A stretch of 16,073 nt of DNA from Alphaproteobacteria bacterium (GCA_009920595.1 RFZR01000018.1:1-16073); one strand, 5' to 3'; counted from the first letter of the stretch, positions 1 to 7,242 are shown. Translations and numbers: made by a program. The notes: generated from the sequence alone by a model not told the origin.

Positions 1-2
1 TC

Positions 3-221
3 TGGCCTTTGTTTGAGGCGTTGAAAGCGGTGCCTGTAATGGTGGTCCGTGGCGAGACTTCTGATTTACTTTCGGAAGAAACGGTCAAGGAAATGGTTTC
101 ACGTCATCCGCATTGTTCGTCTTTTACCGCATTGAAAGAAGCCCACGCGCCGCTGCTTGGGCGGTCAAAAACAGCGGACGCGATTGTAAGGTTTGTTGCA
201 GCTAGCTATTCGAATAATTAG
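3..221 (+). CDS. alpha/beta-hydrolase, C-terminal end (5' part outside window)
   Basis: This is the last ~72 codons of a gene that enters from the left edge, in frame from base 3 and ending at TAG. The fragment reads WPLFEALKAVPVMVVRGE, then SDLLS, and later KEAHAPLLG. This is the usual end of alpha/beta-hydrolase-fold enzymes: a strand VPVMVVRGE leading to the acid-residue loop (D in SDLLS), and a final helix-strand with the catalytic His in EAHAPLL. The exact reaction cannot be told; such enzymes hydrolyse small esters, epoxides or related compounds in the cytoplasm. A second, broken copy of the same gene end lies at 2805-3176. Family assignment is good; substrate is unknown. Confidence 0.7.
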   Translation, partial: WPLFEALKAVPVMVVRGETSDLLSEETVKEMVSRHPHCSSFTALKEAHAPLLGRSKTADAIVRFVAASYSNN

Positions 222-691
222 CACACTCAACTTCTACTCATCACAGATATTCGTATATTGTTTAACAAATCGTAGGAGTGGCAGAATTCAAAAAATCGAC
301 TATGCGTTTTTTGTTGCATCTTTTTGCCTCCAAGTCATTGATTTTATTAAATGCGTTTGAAACTCTTGGTCAAAAACCGCTCTAATGAAATCAATGGCTT
401 ACCAGCAAATTGTCAAACAATATTTCGTTCAATTTTTTTTGTATAAATCCCCTTTGCACACAACGGAGGCGGGAAGAGTCGTCTCAGCTACCTACCTAAA
501 GTTGAGTAGATTTTTTCACGCCAACGGAAGGGTAACACGCTGATTGGAAAGCGCTGCAACGACGTGTTTGTCGCAATGGCCGAGCGCAGGAGTGGTTCTG
601 TTGTTATTGCGCGCGAAAAAATAAAGCCGCCAATCTTCAATTTGAAACTCGTTGTTAATTCTATCCAGAACATTCAAAAAAATGGATTATT
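222..691. other. 470-base stretch without a recognisable gene
   Basis: This lies between the hydrolase stop and the GNAT gene stop. It holds the strong stem-loop at 332-400 and a T run at 433-440. Between about 488 and 723 a short reading frame is open on both strands (61 residues on minus, about 71 on plus, the latter without a convincing start). I recognise no protein family in either frame. The segment may be the remnant of a lost gene. Confidence 0.5.
332..400 (+). repeat. long inverted repeat / RNA stem-loop
   Basis: The arms at 332-349 (AAGTCATTGATTTTATTA) and 383-400 (TAATGAAATCAATGGCTT) match at 16 of 18 positions. If the plus strand is transcribed, both mismatches are G-U pairs, so the 18-base stem is fully paired. 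Inside it, GCGTTTG (353-359) can pair further with CAAAAACCGC (371-380) apart from bulges. A T run follows at 433-440. It starts 110 bases after the hydrolase stop. It could be a 3'-UTR structure, a distant terminator, a small RNA, or a miniature transposon remnant. No flanking target duplication is visible. Confidence 0.6.
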
Positions 692-1693
692 TCAGTCGTG
701 GTTGCCAGTGGAATGGTCGTTGTAAATATCTTTTTGCCAAGTAAGAGATTGACGAAAAACACCGAGAAGACTGAAGCTCTCTTTAAATAGAAAAATGTTT
801 TCACGTGCCTTCATATTGATACTGGATGTTCCAAAATCAAACCATTTATAATTTTGTTCTGTAGCACGTTTGAGACCTTCAACAATAAGAAGTGTTAAAC
901 AATGGTTTTCACGACCATATTTCGTTTGAGTCAGATAGAAACTACTTAAGACACGATCATTTAATTTAAAATAACAAATGCCCGCCGCAGGTTTTCCCTG
1001 AAAATAAGCGACATCAACGAAAATATCTTCACTAAGATTTTTTGTTAGATAAAGTAAATCTTCGTAAGAATGAGTGGGATCAACTCCATGTTGGGCATAT
1101 GTTTCTTCAAGCGTTTCCATAAAATCTGTTATGTGTGAGCGATGTTTTATAATTATATCTGATTTTTTTTGAGCTTGACGAAAATTATTTCTGGCTCTCG
1201 AGGAAATTGAATATTCAACTGCGTTAGTTGATAAATTTACGACGCTTGATATGTCCATATTAGAAATTTTGAACCCTGATTCTAAAAAAGAAAATATAAA
1301 AACATCAAGCGGGAGCTCGGAACAAATAGAAGGCGGTAATGTTATGCGACAATAGTCAATATTTTCGTCATTTAAGTGTTTGATTAGAGTTGAAACAATA
1401 TTTTTGCTTTGTGAGTAAGAAGGGATTTTTTTTAAAATTATACCGCCGAGACTTGCGCCATATGGTGATAACGCAACCATACGACCATCCGTGTCAGTAT
1501 CTCTTAAATAGCAAAATTGAGCAATTACATCATCACCTTTTGTGATGACTTTGAACCGCTCCTTATTGGAAAATTTATCTTGATGATAATTCAGAAACTT
1601 TCTTTTATGAAACAATGTTCCATTAATTGAATTTTCAACAAAACAATCCCAATTAGCGAGTTGTTTTTCAGTTGCATCTTTGATTATCAACAT
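692..1693 (-). CDS. FemAB-like GNAT-fold acyltransferase
   Basis: A 333-residue protein from the ATG at 1693; a TTG two codons earlier is possible. It has the layout of the FemAB-like GNAT proteins found in envelope and exopolysaccharide gene sets. There is an N-terminal acyltransferase half, then a basic stretch near residues 164-180 (SRARNNFRQAQKK). A second GNAT half follows, with GKPAAGICYF near 235 and the closing motif WFDFGTSS...LFKESFSLLGVF near 285-315. Such enzymes add aminoacyl or acyl groups to peptidoglycan, lipid-linked sugars or polysaccharide. It follows the deacetylase gene by 24 bases on the same strand, so the two are probably one transcript. No good ribosome-binding site is visible. 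Base composition is very AT-rich compared with the right half of the window, suggesting transfer. The acceptor is unknown. Confidence 0.75.
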   Translation of the reverse strand: MLIIKDATEKQLANWDCFVENSINGTLFHKRKFLNYHQDKFSNKERFKVITKGDDVIAQFCYLRDTDTDGRMVALSPYGASLGGIILKKIPSYSQSKNIVSTLIKHLNDENIDYCRITLPPSICSELPLDVFIFSFLESGFKISNMDISSVVNLSTNAVEYSISSRARNNFRQAQKKSDIIIKHRSHITDFMETLEETYAQHGVDPTHSYEDLLYLTKNLSEDIFVDVAYFQGKPAAGICYFKLNDRVLSSFYLTQTKYGRENHCLTLLIVEGLKRATEQNYKWFDFGTSSINMKARENIFLFKESFSLLGVFRQSLTWQKDIYNDHSTGNHD

Positions 1694-1717
1694 ATTCAAA
1701 ACATTACTGGCTATATT

Positions 1718-2434
1718 TCAGCATAAATCACACAAGATTGATCGAATCCCGTATCCTTCAAATCGATGTTTTTGTAATTGCGGCGGATCTTTATGAATTA
1801 GTCTGGTATTTTCGTATCGGGACATTGTTTCTGTGTTTAAGTAAATATGTATTGGATGAAAGCCGACAACAGTCAAGTTATCTTTTTTTATAAGATCTCG
1901 AATATGTGGTTCTGTATGACCACTATCTTTGAATGTACAAAATATATCATCTTCCCAACAATGGGGAACGATTATTAGACCATTCCAGATTTGCCATGGC
2001 TTCAATGAAATATTTGCCGATGCGGGAATATAGACATTCGCATCATGGGTGATATCTCTGCTTCTATAAAAATTTTGAAGTTTTGAACTATTTGTAAGTG
2101 AATGACCTCTCACGCATTTTGAATTGGGAATTATATCTAGTAGATTGTCGATAAGGTTTTGTGCGCTAGTCCCTACCTGATTGCGTCCTGCAAGCAGGTG
2201 ATCAAAGTTAGGGTGTAAACCAAGTTCAAATTTCGAATTCTTTGAAAGTCTTTGAATGAGGGGTGTTTTATGTGTTACAAACCAAGTTGCACATAGGTTG
2301 AGACTTTCCACGAGATCAATTGTATCAGTCAAAACATCGTCATGTGCCCAGTCAAAATCAATGGTCAAAAATAATTTGTTTTCCCAAGTGTTGGGGTCTT
2401 CGATTTTGATAGATGAAATTGTGGCACTTTTCAT
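1718..2434 (-). CDS. polysaccharide-deacetylase-like protein (NodB/CE4-type fold, divergent)
   Basis: A 238-residue protein from the ATG at 2434; a GTG at 2443 would add three residues. Motifs fit a divergent carbohydrate-esterase-4 barrel. TIDFDWA near residue 24 stands for the TFDDG metal-Asp motif. ATWFVTH follows near 49, ELGLHPNF near 70 supplies the His motif, RGHSL near 109 the Arg motif, HCWEDD near 158 a further acidic site, and FHPIH near 192 the C-terminal His motif. It resembles WbmS-type deacetylases of O-antigen gene sets. No signal peptide is seen, so it would act in the cytoplasm on a nucleotide- or lipid-linked sugar. It is paired with the FemAB-like gene downstream and shares its low GC. 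A palindrome and a TATAAT box lie just upstream. The family is likely; the substrate is unknown. Confidence 0.7.
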   Translation of the reverse strand: MKSATISSIKIEDPNTWENKLFLTIDFDWAHDDVLTDTIDLVESLNLCATWFVTHKTPLIQRLSKNSKFELGLHPNFDHLLAGRNQVGTSAQNLIDNLLDIIPNSKCVRGHSLTNSSKLQNFYRSRDITHDANVYIPASANISLKPWQIWNGLIIVPHCWEDDIFCTFKDSGHTEPHIRDLIKKDNLTVVGFHPIHIYLNTETMSRYENTRLIHKDPPQLQKHRFEGYGIRSILCDLC

Positions 2435-2463
2435 TTCACACACAAAGTTTGTACAATAAATTA

Positions 2464-2487
2464 TATCTCAAACGGTAGGTTGAGATA
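2464..2487. promoter_or_regulatory. palindrome upstream of the deacetylase gene
   Basis: The 8-base perfect arms TATCTCAA (2464-2471) and TTGAGATA (2480-2487) are separated by eight bases. They lie 30 bases upstream of the deacetylase ATG on its 5' side. Read on the minus strand, a perfect TATAAT overlaps the left arm edge (about 2459-2466), but no matching -35 box is seen. It could be an operator or simply a hairpin. Confidence 0.35.
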
Positions 2488-2582
2488 AATAAAAGATCAA
2501 TGCTTACTTTCTGTGTTATGAAAATGAAAAATGTGCAAAACAGGTCTGAATAGCTCCTAAAATTTGAGGAAACGAAGCTATT

Positions 2583-2780
2583 ATGGCGAAGTTACATTTC
2601 AAAGACGATTTCAAACGGGATCTCGTGGTGCGGATCGTCTAGCAGGGGTATTCGGCTGCCGATGTTACGAAGCGGCTGGGCGTCGGCCAGTATTAGCTTT
2701 ACGGGTGTTGGAAGAAGTTTTCTGGTCCCATCGGTGCTGTTTAGCACAATCGTTATGCAGAGATCCGACAGCTAAAACGC
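2583..2780 (+). pseudogene. decayed IS3-family OrfA transposase remnant
   Basis: Reading from the ATG at 2583, the frame gives KDDFKRDLVVRIV, stop, QGYSAADVTKRLGVG, stop, LYGCWKKFSGP, stop, then YAEIRQLKR. This is the helix-turn-helix OrfA of IS3-family elements, followed by the start of its leucine-zipper-like helix. Three TAG codons interrupt it, at 2640, 2694 and 2742. The element is cut off after about 66 codons, with no OrfB. The bases just upstream (from about 2547) may be its left end, but no right end was found to compare. It abuts the broken hydrolase copy. Confidence 0.7.
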
Positions 2781-2804
2781 TTTAATAGGCTCAAAATTCA
2801 CATA

Positions 2805-3176
2805 TGGGGGAGGATCGCTTTTCAGGAGGCAGGCCATGAGAATGAGTGGGAACAGCTTACACGCATTAGTTTCCACGAGATGGACAATGGGCGTGTGGAG
2901 CTTACTTATGACTCTGCTATCTCTCGTGGATTTTTGGCGCTCAATTTCTCCGAACTGAAATAAACACTCTGGCCTTTGTTTGAGGCGTTGAAAGCGGTGC
3001 CTGTGATGGTGATCCGTGGCGAGACTTCTGATTTGTTGTCTGAGGCAACGGTTGGTGAAATGCTCGCCCGGCATCCTCGTTGCTCATCATTCACGGCATT
3101 GAACGAAGCGCATGCGCCGCTGCTTGGGCGTGAAAGGACTGGGGCTTTGATCTTTAAATTTATCGAAAGTGTATAG
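2805..3176 (+). pseudogene. broken second copy of alpha/beta-hydrolase 3' end
   Basis: This is the C-terminal ~120 codons of a hydrolase like the one at 3-221, with no start. The left part reads EWEQLTRISFHEMDNGR and VELTYDSAI, the segment that usually precedes the last strand in this family. An in-frame TAA at 2961-2963 breaks it. After that it runs WPLFEALKAVPVMVIRGE, SDLLS and NEAHAPLLG to TAG. Its 5' end is replaced by the IS3 remnant about 25 bases upstream. It is near-identical to the first copy for about 67 bases and then only about two-thirds identical. It is most likely non-functional, although a short frame from the TTG at 2976 stays open. Confidence 0.7.
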
Positions 3177-3262
3177 AAGGCAAATAAGTAAAACTTAATT
3201 TGCTCAACCAAATAGCCGTTAAACAGTTACATTTTTCGATAATGCTGTTATGTCTTGGTTAA

Positions 3263-5647
3263 TTAAATAATTCTTTGACCAGCGGTCACCGATTGCACAG
3301 CTTCGAGAATGGCACGACTATCAATTTCGAAATGACGATAAAGATCGCGGATCGTTCCGCTTTGTCCGAAATGTTCGACCCCTAAAGACACAACATGATG
3401 CCCACGAACCCCACCAATCCATGAAAGAGTCGCGGGGTGTCCATCAAGCACTGTAATGAGACGCGTATGCGGTGAAAGCCTAGCGAGATGGCGTTCAATT
3501 GCCGAAGCGGGCGCCGCGTAACCCTGCGCACGAGCTCTTGTCGCAGCGGTCCAACCCGCGTTCAATCGATCTGCTGATGTCACAGCGAGCAAACCAACAT
3601 CGCGTCTTTTGTCTGCGAGTTGGCCTACCGCATCAATGGCTTCAGGCATAACCGCGCCCATTGCAATAATTACGCAATCCGGATTTGGGCCGGGCTTTCG
3701 AAGCCAATAGGCGCCGTCGATCATATCCGCTTCAATATCAGGCGTGAGGGTGCGTGTGATTTGTTCCACCGGCCTTGTTGTCAAACGCAAATAAACAGAG
3801 CCGCCACTTTCTTCGCGCACCCATGATGGTTTTTTGTTTTTTTGAGGAGATTTTTGAAGATAAGCGAAGGACCACCGCAATATCACTTCAAGTTCATCGA
3901 CAAAAGCAGGCTCGAATGAGGCAAGCCCATCCTGTGCCATGCCAATCAGCGGTGTGCCGATGGATTGATGTACTCCACCTTCAGGCGCAAGGGTCACACC
4001 TGATGGCGTGCCGACAAGAATGAAACGCGCATCTTGATAACACGCATGATTAAGAGAATCGAGGCAGCGTGCGACGAAGGGATCATAAAGTGTGCCGATG
4101 GGGATCAGTCTTTCACCATTCATACTATGGGAGAGGCCCAAAGCGGCGAGCATCAGACAGAGATTGTTTTCAGCAATGCCCAGTTCAAAATGCTGACCTT
4201 GTGGTGAAAAATCCCATGCGAAAGTAGAGGGTATTTTTTCCTTTTTGAATAAATCTGCTACGGCGTCATGCGCGAAGAGCCCCCGACGATTAACCCATGC
4301 GCCGAGATTTGTTGAAACCGTCACATCGGGCGAACAAGTGACGATGTGGTCGGCGAGCCTATGCTCCGAGCGTGCCAAGTCTTGCAGTATAAGGCCGAAA
4401 CCTTGTTGCGTTGAGAGCTTTTTTTCTGTGCGGTATTCAAGCTTTGACGGAACAACAACCGTTTCCGCATGAAGACGCTTTTCAGATTTGAGAACATTCG
4501 AGCGCGCAGCGACAAAATTTTTGACTTCTTCACGTATTTCTTTGATGGCTTCGAACGGCTCCCATTCATGGGCTTTTCGGATGCCGAGTGCATTCTGAAA
4601 GGCGTCAATCTGCGATGGTGTCATCAAGCCGGCATGATTATCCTTATGGCCTTGGAAGGGAAGGCCATAGCCTTTGATCGTATAGGCGATGAAACATTTC
4701 GGTCGATCACCTTCGGCTTTTTCGAAAGTCTCAAGAATGAGGGGCAAGTCATGGCCACCGAGATTGGACATAAGCCGCAGCAATTCAGCATCGCTTCGCC
4801 TTTCAATTAGCTTGGTGACTGGGCCTTGATCACCAAGATCATCAAGCAATTTTCTCCGGAAGGCAGCGCCCCCTTGAAAGCATAACGCGGAATACAGTTG
4901 ATTGGGGCATGTGTCGATCCATGCGCGTAAGCGATCGCCACCGGGCTCCGCAAAAGCCGCTTCCATCAGCGTTCCATATTTGAGGATGATCACATCCCAT
5001 CCGAAATTTCTAAAAATTGTTTCGATCTTTTCCCAAAGGCCTTCGCGAATAACCGCATCAAGACTTTGCCGATTATAATCAATGATCCACCAGCAATTGC
5101 GTAAGCCTTGCTTCCATCCTTCGATTAAAGCTTCGTAGATATTTCCTTCGTCAAGTTCGGCATCTCCCGCGAATGCAATGACGCGTCCCTCGGGACGATT
5201 TTTCATGCGCCCTTTGAGACAAACATAGTCTTGAACGAGAGATGCGAAAATGGTTTGCGCAACGCTCAAGCCCACCGAGCCCGTTGAAAAATCAACATCG
5301 TCGCCGTCTTTCGTACGTGAGGGATAGGATTGGATGCCGCCAAAGCCTCGATAGTTTTCAAGCGAGTCCCGTGTGCGATTGCCGAGGAGATAGTGGATCG
5401 CATGATAGACTGGGCCTGAATGGGGTTTAACCGCGACGCGATCCGTCGGCTTCAAAACATGAAACCACAATGCGGTCATGATTGTTGCGAGCGAAGCGGA
5501 GGAGGCTTGATGACCGCCAATCTTTAACCCATCCTCATTTGGCCGAATGTGATTGGCGTGATGGATCATATAGGTCGAGAGCCAGAGAACCTGGCGCTCG
5601 AGCGCCTCCAAAATCCTTATATTCGGGCGGTCTGCAGGATCCGGCAT
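3263..5647 (-). CDS. AceE/MdeB-like 2-oxo-acid dehydrogenase E1 (thiamine-diphosphate enzyme)
   Basis: A 794-residue protein of the homodimeric pyruvate-dehydrogenase E1 family (E. coli AceE is ~887). It would decarboxylate a 2-oxo acid on thiamine diphosphate and pass the acyl group to a lipoyl E2. N-terminal motifs include GGHQASSAS near 44 and KPHSGPVYHA near 74. The cofactor motif GDAELDEGN starts near 161 and ends in DYNRQSLD near 190. FELGIAENN marks the Glu-bearing second domain, EGGVHQS follows, and then a C-terminal transketolase-like domain. I chose the ATG at 5647 because GAGGAG lies nine bases before it. The frame stays open to a TTG at 5776 without a ribosome site. A divergent Lrp regulator next door recalls mdeB/mdeR of Pseudomonas putida, where MdeB acts on 2-oxobutyrate. 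No E2, E3 or mdeA is present here. A generic transketolase label is the alternative. Confidence 0.85.
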   Translation of the reverse strand: MPDPADRPNIRILEALERQVLWLSTYMIHHANHIRPNEDGLKIGGHQASSASLATIMTALWFHVLKPTDRVAVKPHSGPVYHAIHYLLGNRTRDSLENYRGFGGIQSYPSRTKDGDDVDFSTGSVGLSVAQTIFASLVQDYVCLKGRMKNRPEGRVIAFAGDAELDEGNIYEALIEGWKQGLRNCWWIIDYNRQSLDAVIREGLWEKIETIFRNFGWDVIILKYGTLMEAAFAEPGGDRLRAWIDTCPNQLYSALCFQGGAAFRRKLLDDLGDQGPVTKLIERRSDAELLRLMSNLGGHDLPLILETFEKAEGDRPKCFIAYTIKGYGLPFQGHKDNHAGLMTPSQIDAFQNALGIRKAHEWEPFEAIKEIREEVKNFVAARSNVLKSEKRLHAETVVVPSKLEYRTEKKLSTQQGFGLILQDLARSEHRLADHIVTCSPDVTVSTNLGAWVNRRGLFAHDAVADLFKKEKIPSTFAWDFSPQGQHFELGIAENNLCLMLAALGLSHSMNGERLIPIGTLYDPFVARCLDSLNHACYQDARFILVGTPSGVTLAPEGGVHQSIGTPLIGMAQDGLASFEPAFVDELEVILRWSFAYLQKSPQKNKKPSWVREESGGSVYLRLTTRPVEQITRTLTPDIEADMIDGAYWLRKPGPNPDCVIIAMGAVMPEAIDAVGQLADKRRDVGLLAVTSADRLNAGWTAATRARAQGYAAPASAIERHLARLSPHTRLITVLDGHPATLSWIGGVRGHHVVSLGVEHFGQSGTIRDLYRHFEIDSRAILEAVQSVTAGQRII

Positions 5648-5790
5648 GTTCCCCATCTCCTCTGCGTCTGTGGTGCGAATCTGCTCGTTAGAGGAAGAGT
5701 TTCTATCTGTTGGGTTGGATGCCTCTTTCAAAAAGTTTACTGTAGGTGGAAAGGAAAAATGCACCAAATGTTGCAATTTAAATAAAATAA

Positions 5791-5807
5791 TTGGAATATT
5801 ATACCAA
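5791..5807. promoter_or_regulatory. Lrp-like operator in the divergent promoter region
   Basis: The 17-base sequence TTGGAATATTATACCAA is an imperfect palindrome (14 of 17 positions symmetric) with an AT-rich centre. That is the form of Lrp/AsnC-family sites. It lies 31 bases before the regulator ATG and about 145 bases before the E1 start. On the minus strand it contains a perfect TATAAT (5798-5803), a likely -10 box for the E1 gene, though no clear -35 box was found. Binding there would block or alter that promoter. The leader to the E1 ribosome site would be about 130 bases. Confidence 0.5.
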
Positions 5808-5837
5808 TTTATCCATTTAATTTAGGATGCTATTGCT

Positions 5838-6296
5838 ATGAAGCTTGACGCCATAGACCGGAAAATCATCGCCCTTCTGCAAACTGACAGCCGTTTGACT
5901 TTATATGACATAGCCGAACGAGTTGGGCTGACCGCCTCGCCCTGCCATCGTCGTATCGCGCGTCTTGAGCGGGATGGAATCATTACACGCTATTCCGCAA
6001 TGGTGAATCAAAAAGCCGTCGGACTGCCAGTTTCGGTTTTTGTTTCGATTAAACTTGAACGACAGAAAGAGCGGGAATTGGAGCTTTTTGCTAAGACGAT
6101 TGCCAAATGGCCAGAGGTGGTTGAGTGTTATTTAATGACTGGTCCGCGCGATTATCTGATGCGCGTGGTTGCGCCTGACCACATGGCTTATGAGCAATTT
6201 TTACGGCAAAAATTAACGCGGCTTGAGGGTGTCGCGTCCATTGAATCCAGTTTTGCACTCGATCAAATTAAATATTCGGTGGCGTTACCCCTTTAA
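5838..6296 (+). CDS. Lrp/AsnC-family transcriptional regulator (MdeR-like context)
   Basis: A 152-residue protein with the standard two-domain layout. The winged helix-turn-helix covers about residues 4-62 (LDAIDRKIIALLQ, then a recognition region around LTASPCHRRIARLE). A RAM/AsnC ligand-binding domain covers about 68-145, including TGPRDYLMRV. Proteins of this family form dimers and octamers and sense amino acids or related metabolites. It is divergent from the E1 gene, with 190 bases between the starts and a palindrome in that gap. It therefore most likely controls the E1 gene and itself, as MdeR does for mdeAB. AGGA lies about 11 bases before the ATG. Confidence 0.9.
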   Translation: MKLDAIDRKIIALLQTDSRLTLYDIAERVGLTASPCHRRIARLERDGIITRYSAMVNQKAVGLPVSVFVSIKLERQKERELELFAKTIAKWPEVVECYLMTGPRDYLMRVVAPDHMAYEQFLRQKLTRLEGVASIESSFALDQIKYSVALPL

Positions 6297-6352
6297 GAAG
6301 AAAGGCGAATAACGACAGAATTTGCTTTACCGGCAGTGTGTTTTTCTAGAGT

Positions 6353-6363
6353 TGGTATGACAG
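6353..6363 (+). promoter_or_regulatory. possible FadR-subfamily operator
   Basis: TGGTATGACAG fits the FadR-subfamily GntR consensus TNGTNNNACNA at all fixed positions but the last. It lies about 165 bases upstream of the GntR-type regulator that starts the operon. A short match like this can arise by chance. Confidence 0.25.
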
Positions 6364-6393
6364 GGTAAAACGGTACCTAGGCTACTTGCCAAG

Positions 6394-6425
6394 TTGATTT
6401 TTCGTGTCTAGGCTTCATAAGCCTA
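6394..6425 (+). promoter_or_regulatory. candidate operon promoter with overlapping palindrome
   Basis: TTGATT (6394-6399) and CATAAG (6416-6421) stand 16 bases apart and each matches four of six consensus positions. The second box lies inside TAGGCTT-CAT-AAGCCTA (6409-6425), a perfect palindrome with 7-base arms and a 3-base centre. This would fit an autoregulated promoter for the regulator and its operon. The palindrome could instead be a weak hairpin after the Lrp gene, but no T run follows. A second small palindrome, CGCCGA-C-TCGGCG, lies at 6469-6481. Confidence 0.35.
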
Positions 6426-6525
6426 AAGTTGAATAACGAGACATAAGGTCAAAAAGGGGGAGGAAACACGCCGACTCGGCGAAGGCTTTGTTGCGTGAAA
6501 ATTCCGGCCATTTAGGTAACGAAAA

Positions 6526-7242
6526 ATGGTGTTTAGGGTCGTTCGTCGACGTAAGATTCATGAAGAAGTTGCCGATCAGATCGAGGCAGCGATTGCATCG
6601 GGTCATTTTGAAATCGGCGACCAACTCCCGTCTGAGCGAGACTTGATGGATCGGTTTGGCGTTGGGCGGCCGGCAATTCGCGAGGCACTTCTTAACCTTG
6701 AAAGGATGGGTCTTGTTCATTTGTCGCCGGGTGAAAGGGCGCGAGTCACAAAGCCGACCATTCACGGTTTAGTTGAACAACTCTCGGGGGCGGCGCGTCA
6801 TTTTATGGCAACGCCTCAAGGAGAGGCCGCTTTCAAGGACGCGCGCCGCGTGTTTGAATCGGGAATTGCTTATAATGCAGCTTTAATAGCGACCGATGAA
6901 GAAATTGGGGTGCTTGAAAAAGCTCTTGAGGCCAATCGGCTTGCATTGGGCAATATGGCCGAATTCGAAAAAACCGATATTCGGTTTCACGTCGAGCTTA
7001 CAAAGATTGGCGGCAATCCGATATTTTTGGCACTTCATACGGCACTCGTCGATTGGCTCTCGCTTCAAAGATTCATTTCCTTGAAATTGCCGGGTGTGGC
7101 TGAAGAAGCCTTTGAAAGTCACAAGGCCATTTTTAATGCGGTTTCGGCACATGATGCGTCATCCGCATGGACGGCCATGGACGAGCATTTACGACAAGTG
7201 TTTCGTAATCTTGATCACGCTCGCATACAAGGGGTGGCCTAA
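6526..7242 (+). CDS. GntR-family regulator, FadR/FCD subfamily
   Basis: A 238-residue DNA-binding repressor or activator. The GntR winged helix covers about residues 10-76, with the typical IASGHFEIGDQLPSERDL and GRPAIREALLNLERMGL. An all-helical FCD effector domain covers about 100-230. The FCD metal/ligand residues are present: Asp151 and His155 in DIRFH, His199 in ESHKAIF and His221 in DEHLRQV. Such regulators usually bind a small acid that is the substrate or an intermediate of the neighbouring pathway. It is the first gene of the plus-strand unit, 48 bases ahead of the aldolase gene, and so probably controls it. AGG lies ~10 bases before the ATG. NanR-like proteins are close in layout, but no sialic-acid genes are here. 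Confidence 0.9.
   Translation: MVFRVVRRRKIHEEVADQIEAAIASGHFEIGDQLPSERDLMDRFGVGRPAIREALLNLERMGLVHLSPGERARVTKPTIHGLVEQLSGAARHFMATPQGEAAFKDARRVFESGIAYNAALIATDEEIGVLEKALEANRLALGNMAEFEKTDIRFHVELTKIGGNPIFLALHTALVDWLSLQRFISLKLPGVAEEAFESHKAIFNAVSAHDASSAWTAMDEHLRQVFRNLDHARIQGVA

Noticed and set aside
488..673. 61-residue reading frame on the minus strand in the left gap
   Set aside because: No recognised family, no ribosome site, and the plus strand is open over the same bases; not enough to call a gene.
2772..3211. Minus-strand frames of about 100 residues across the broken hydrolase
   Set aside because: The plus strand carries clear hydrolase homology there; the minus frames match nothing I know.
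6415..6765. 116-residue minus-strand frame over the start of the GntR regulator
   Set aside because: Opposite the conserved winged-helix coding sequence; composition looks like a shadow frame.
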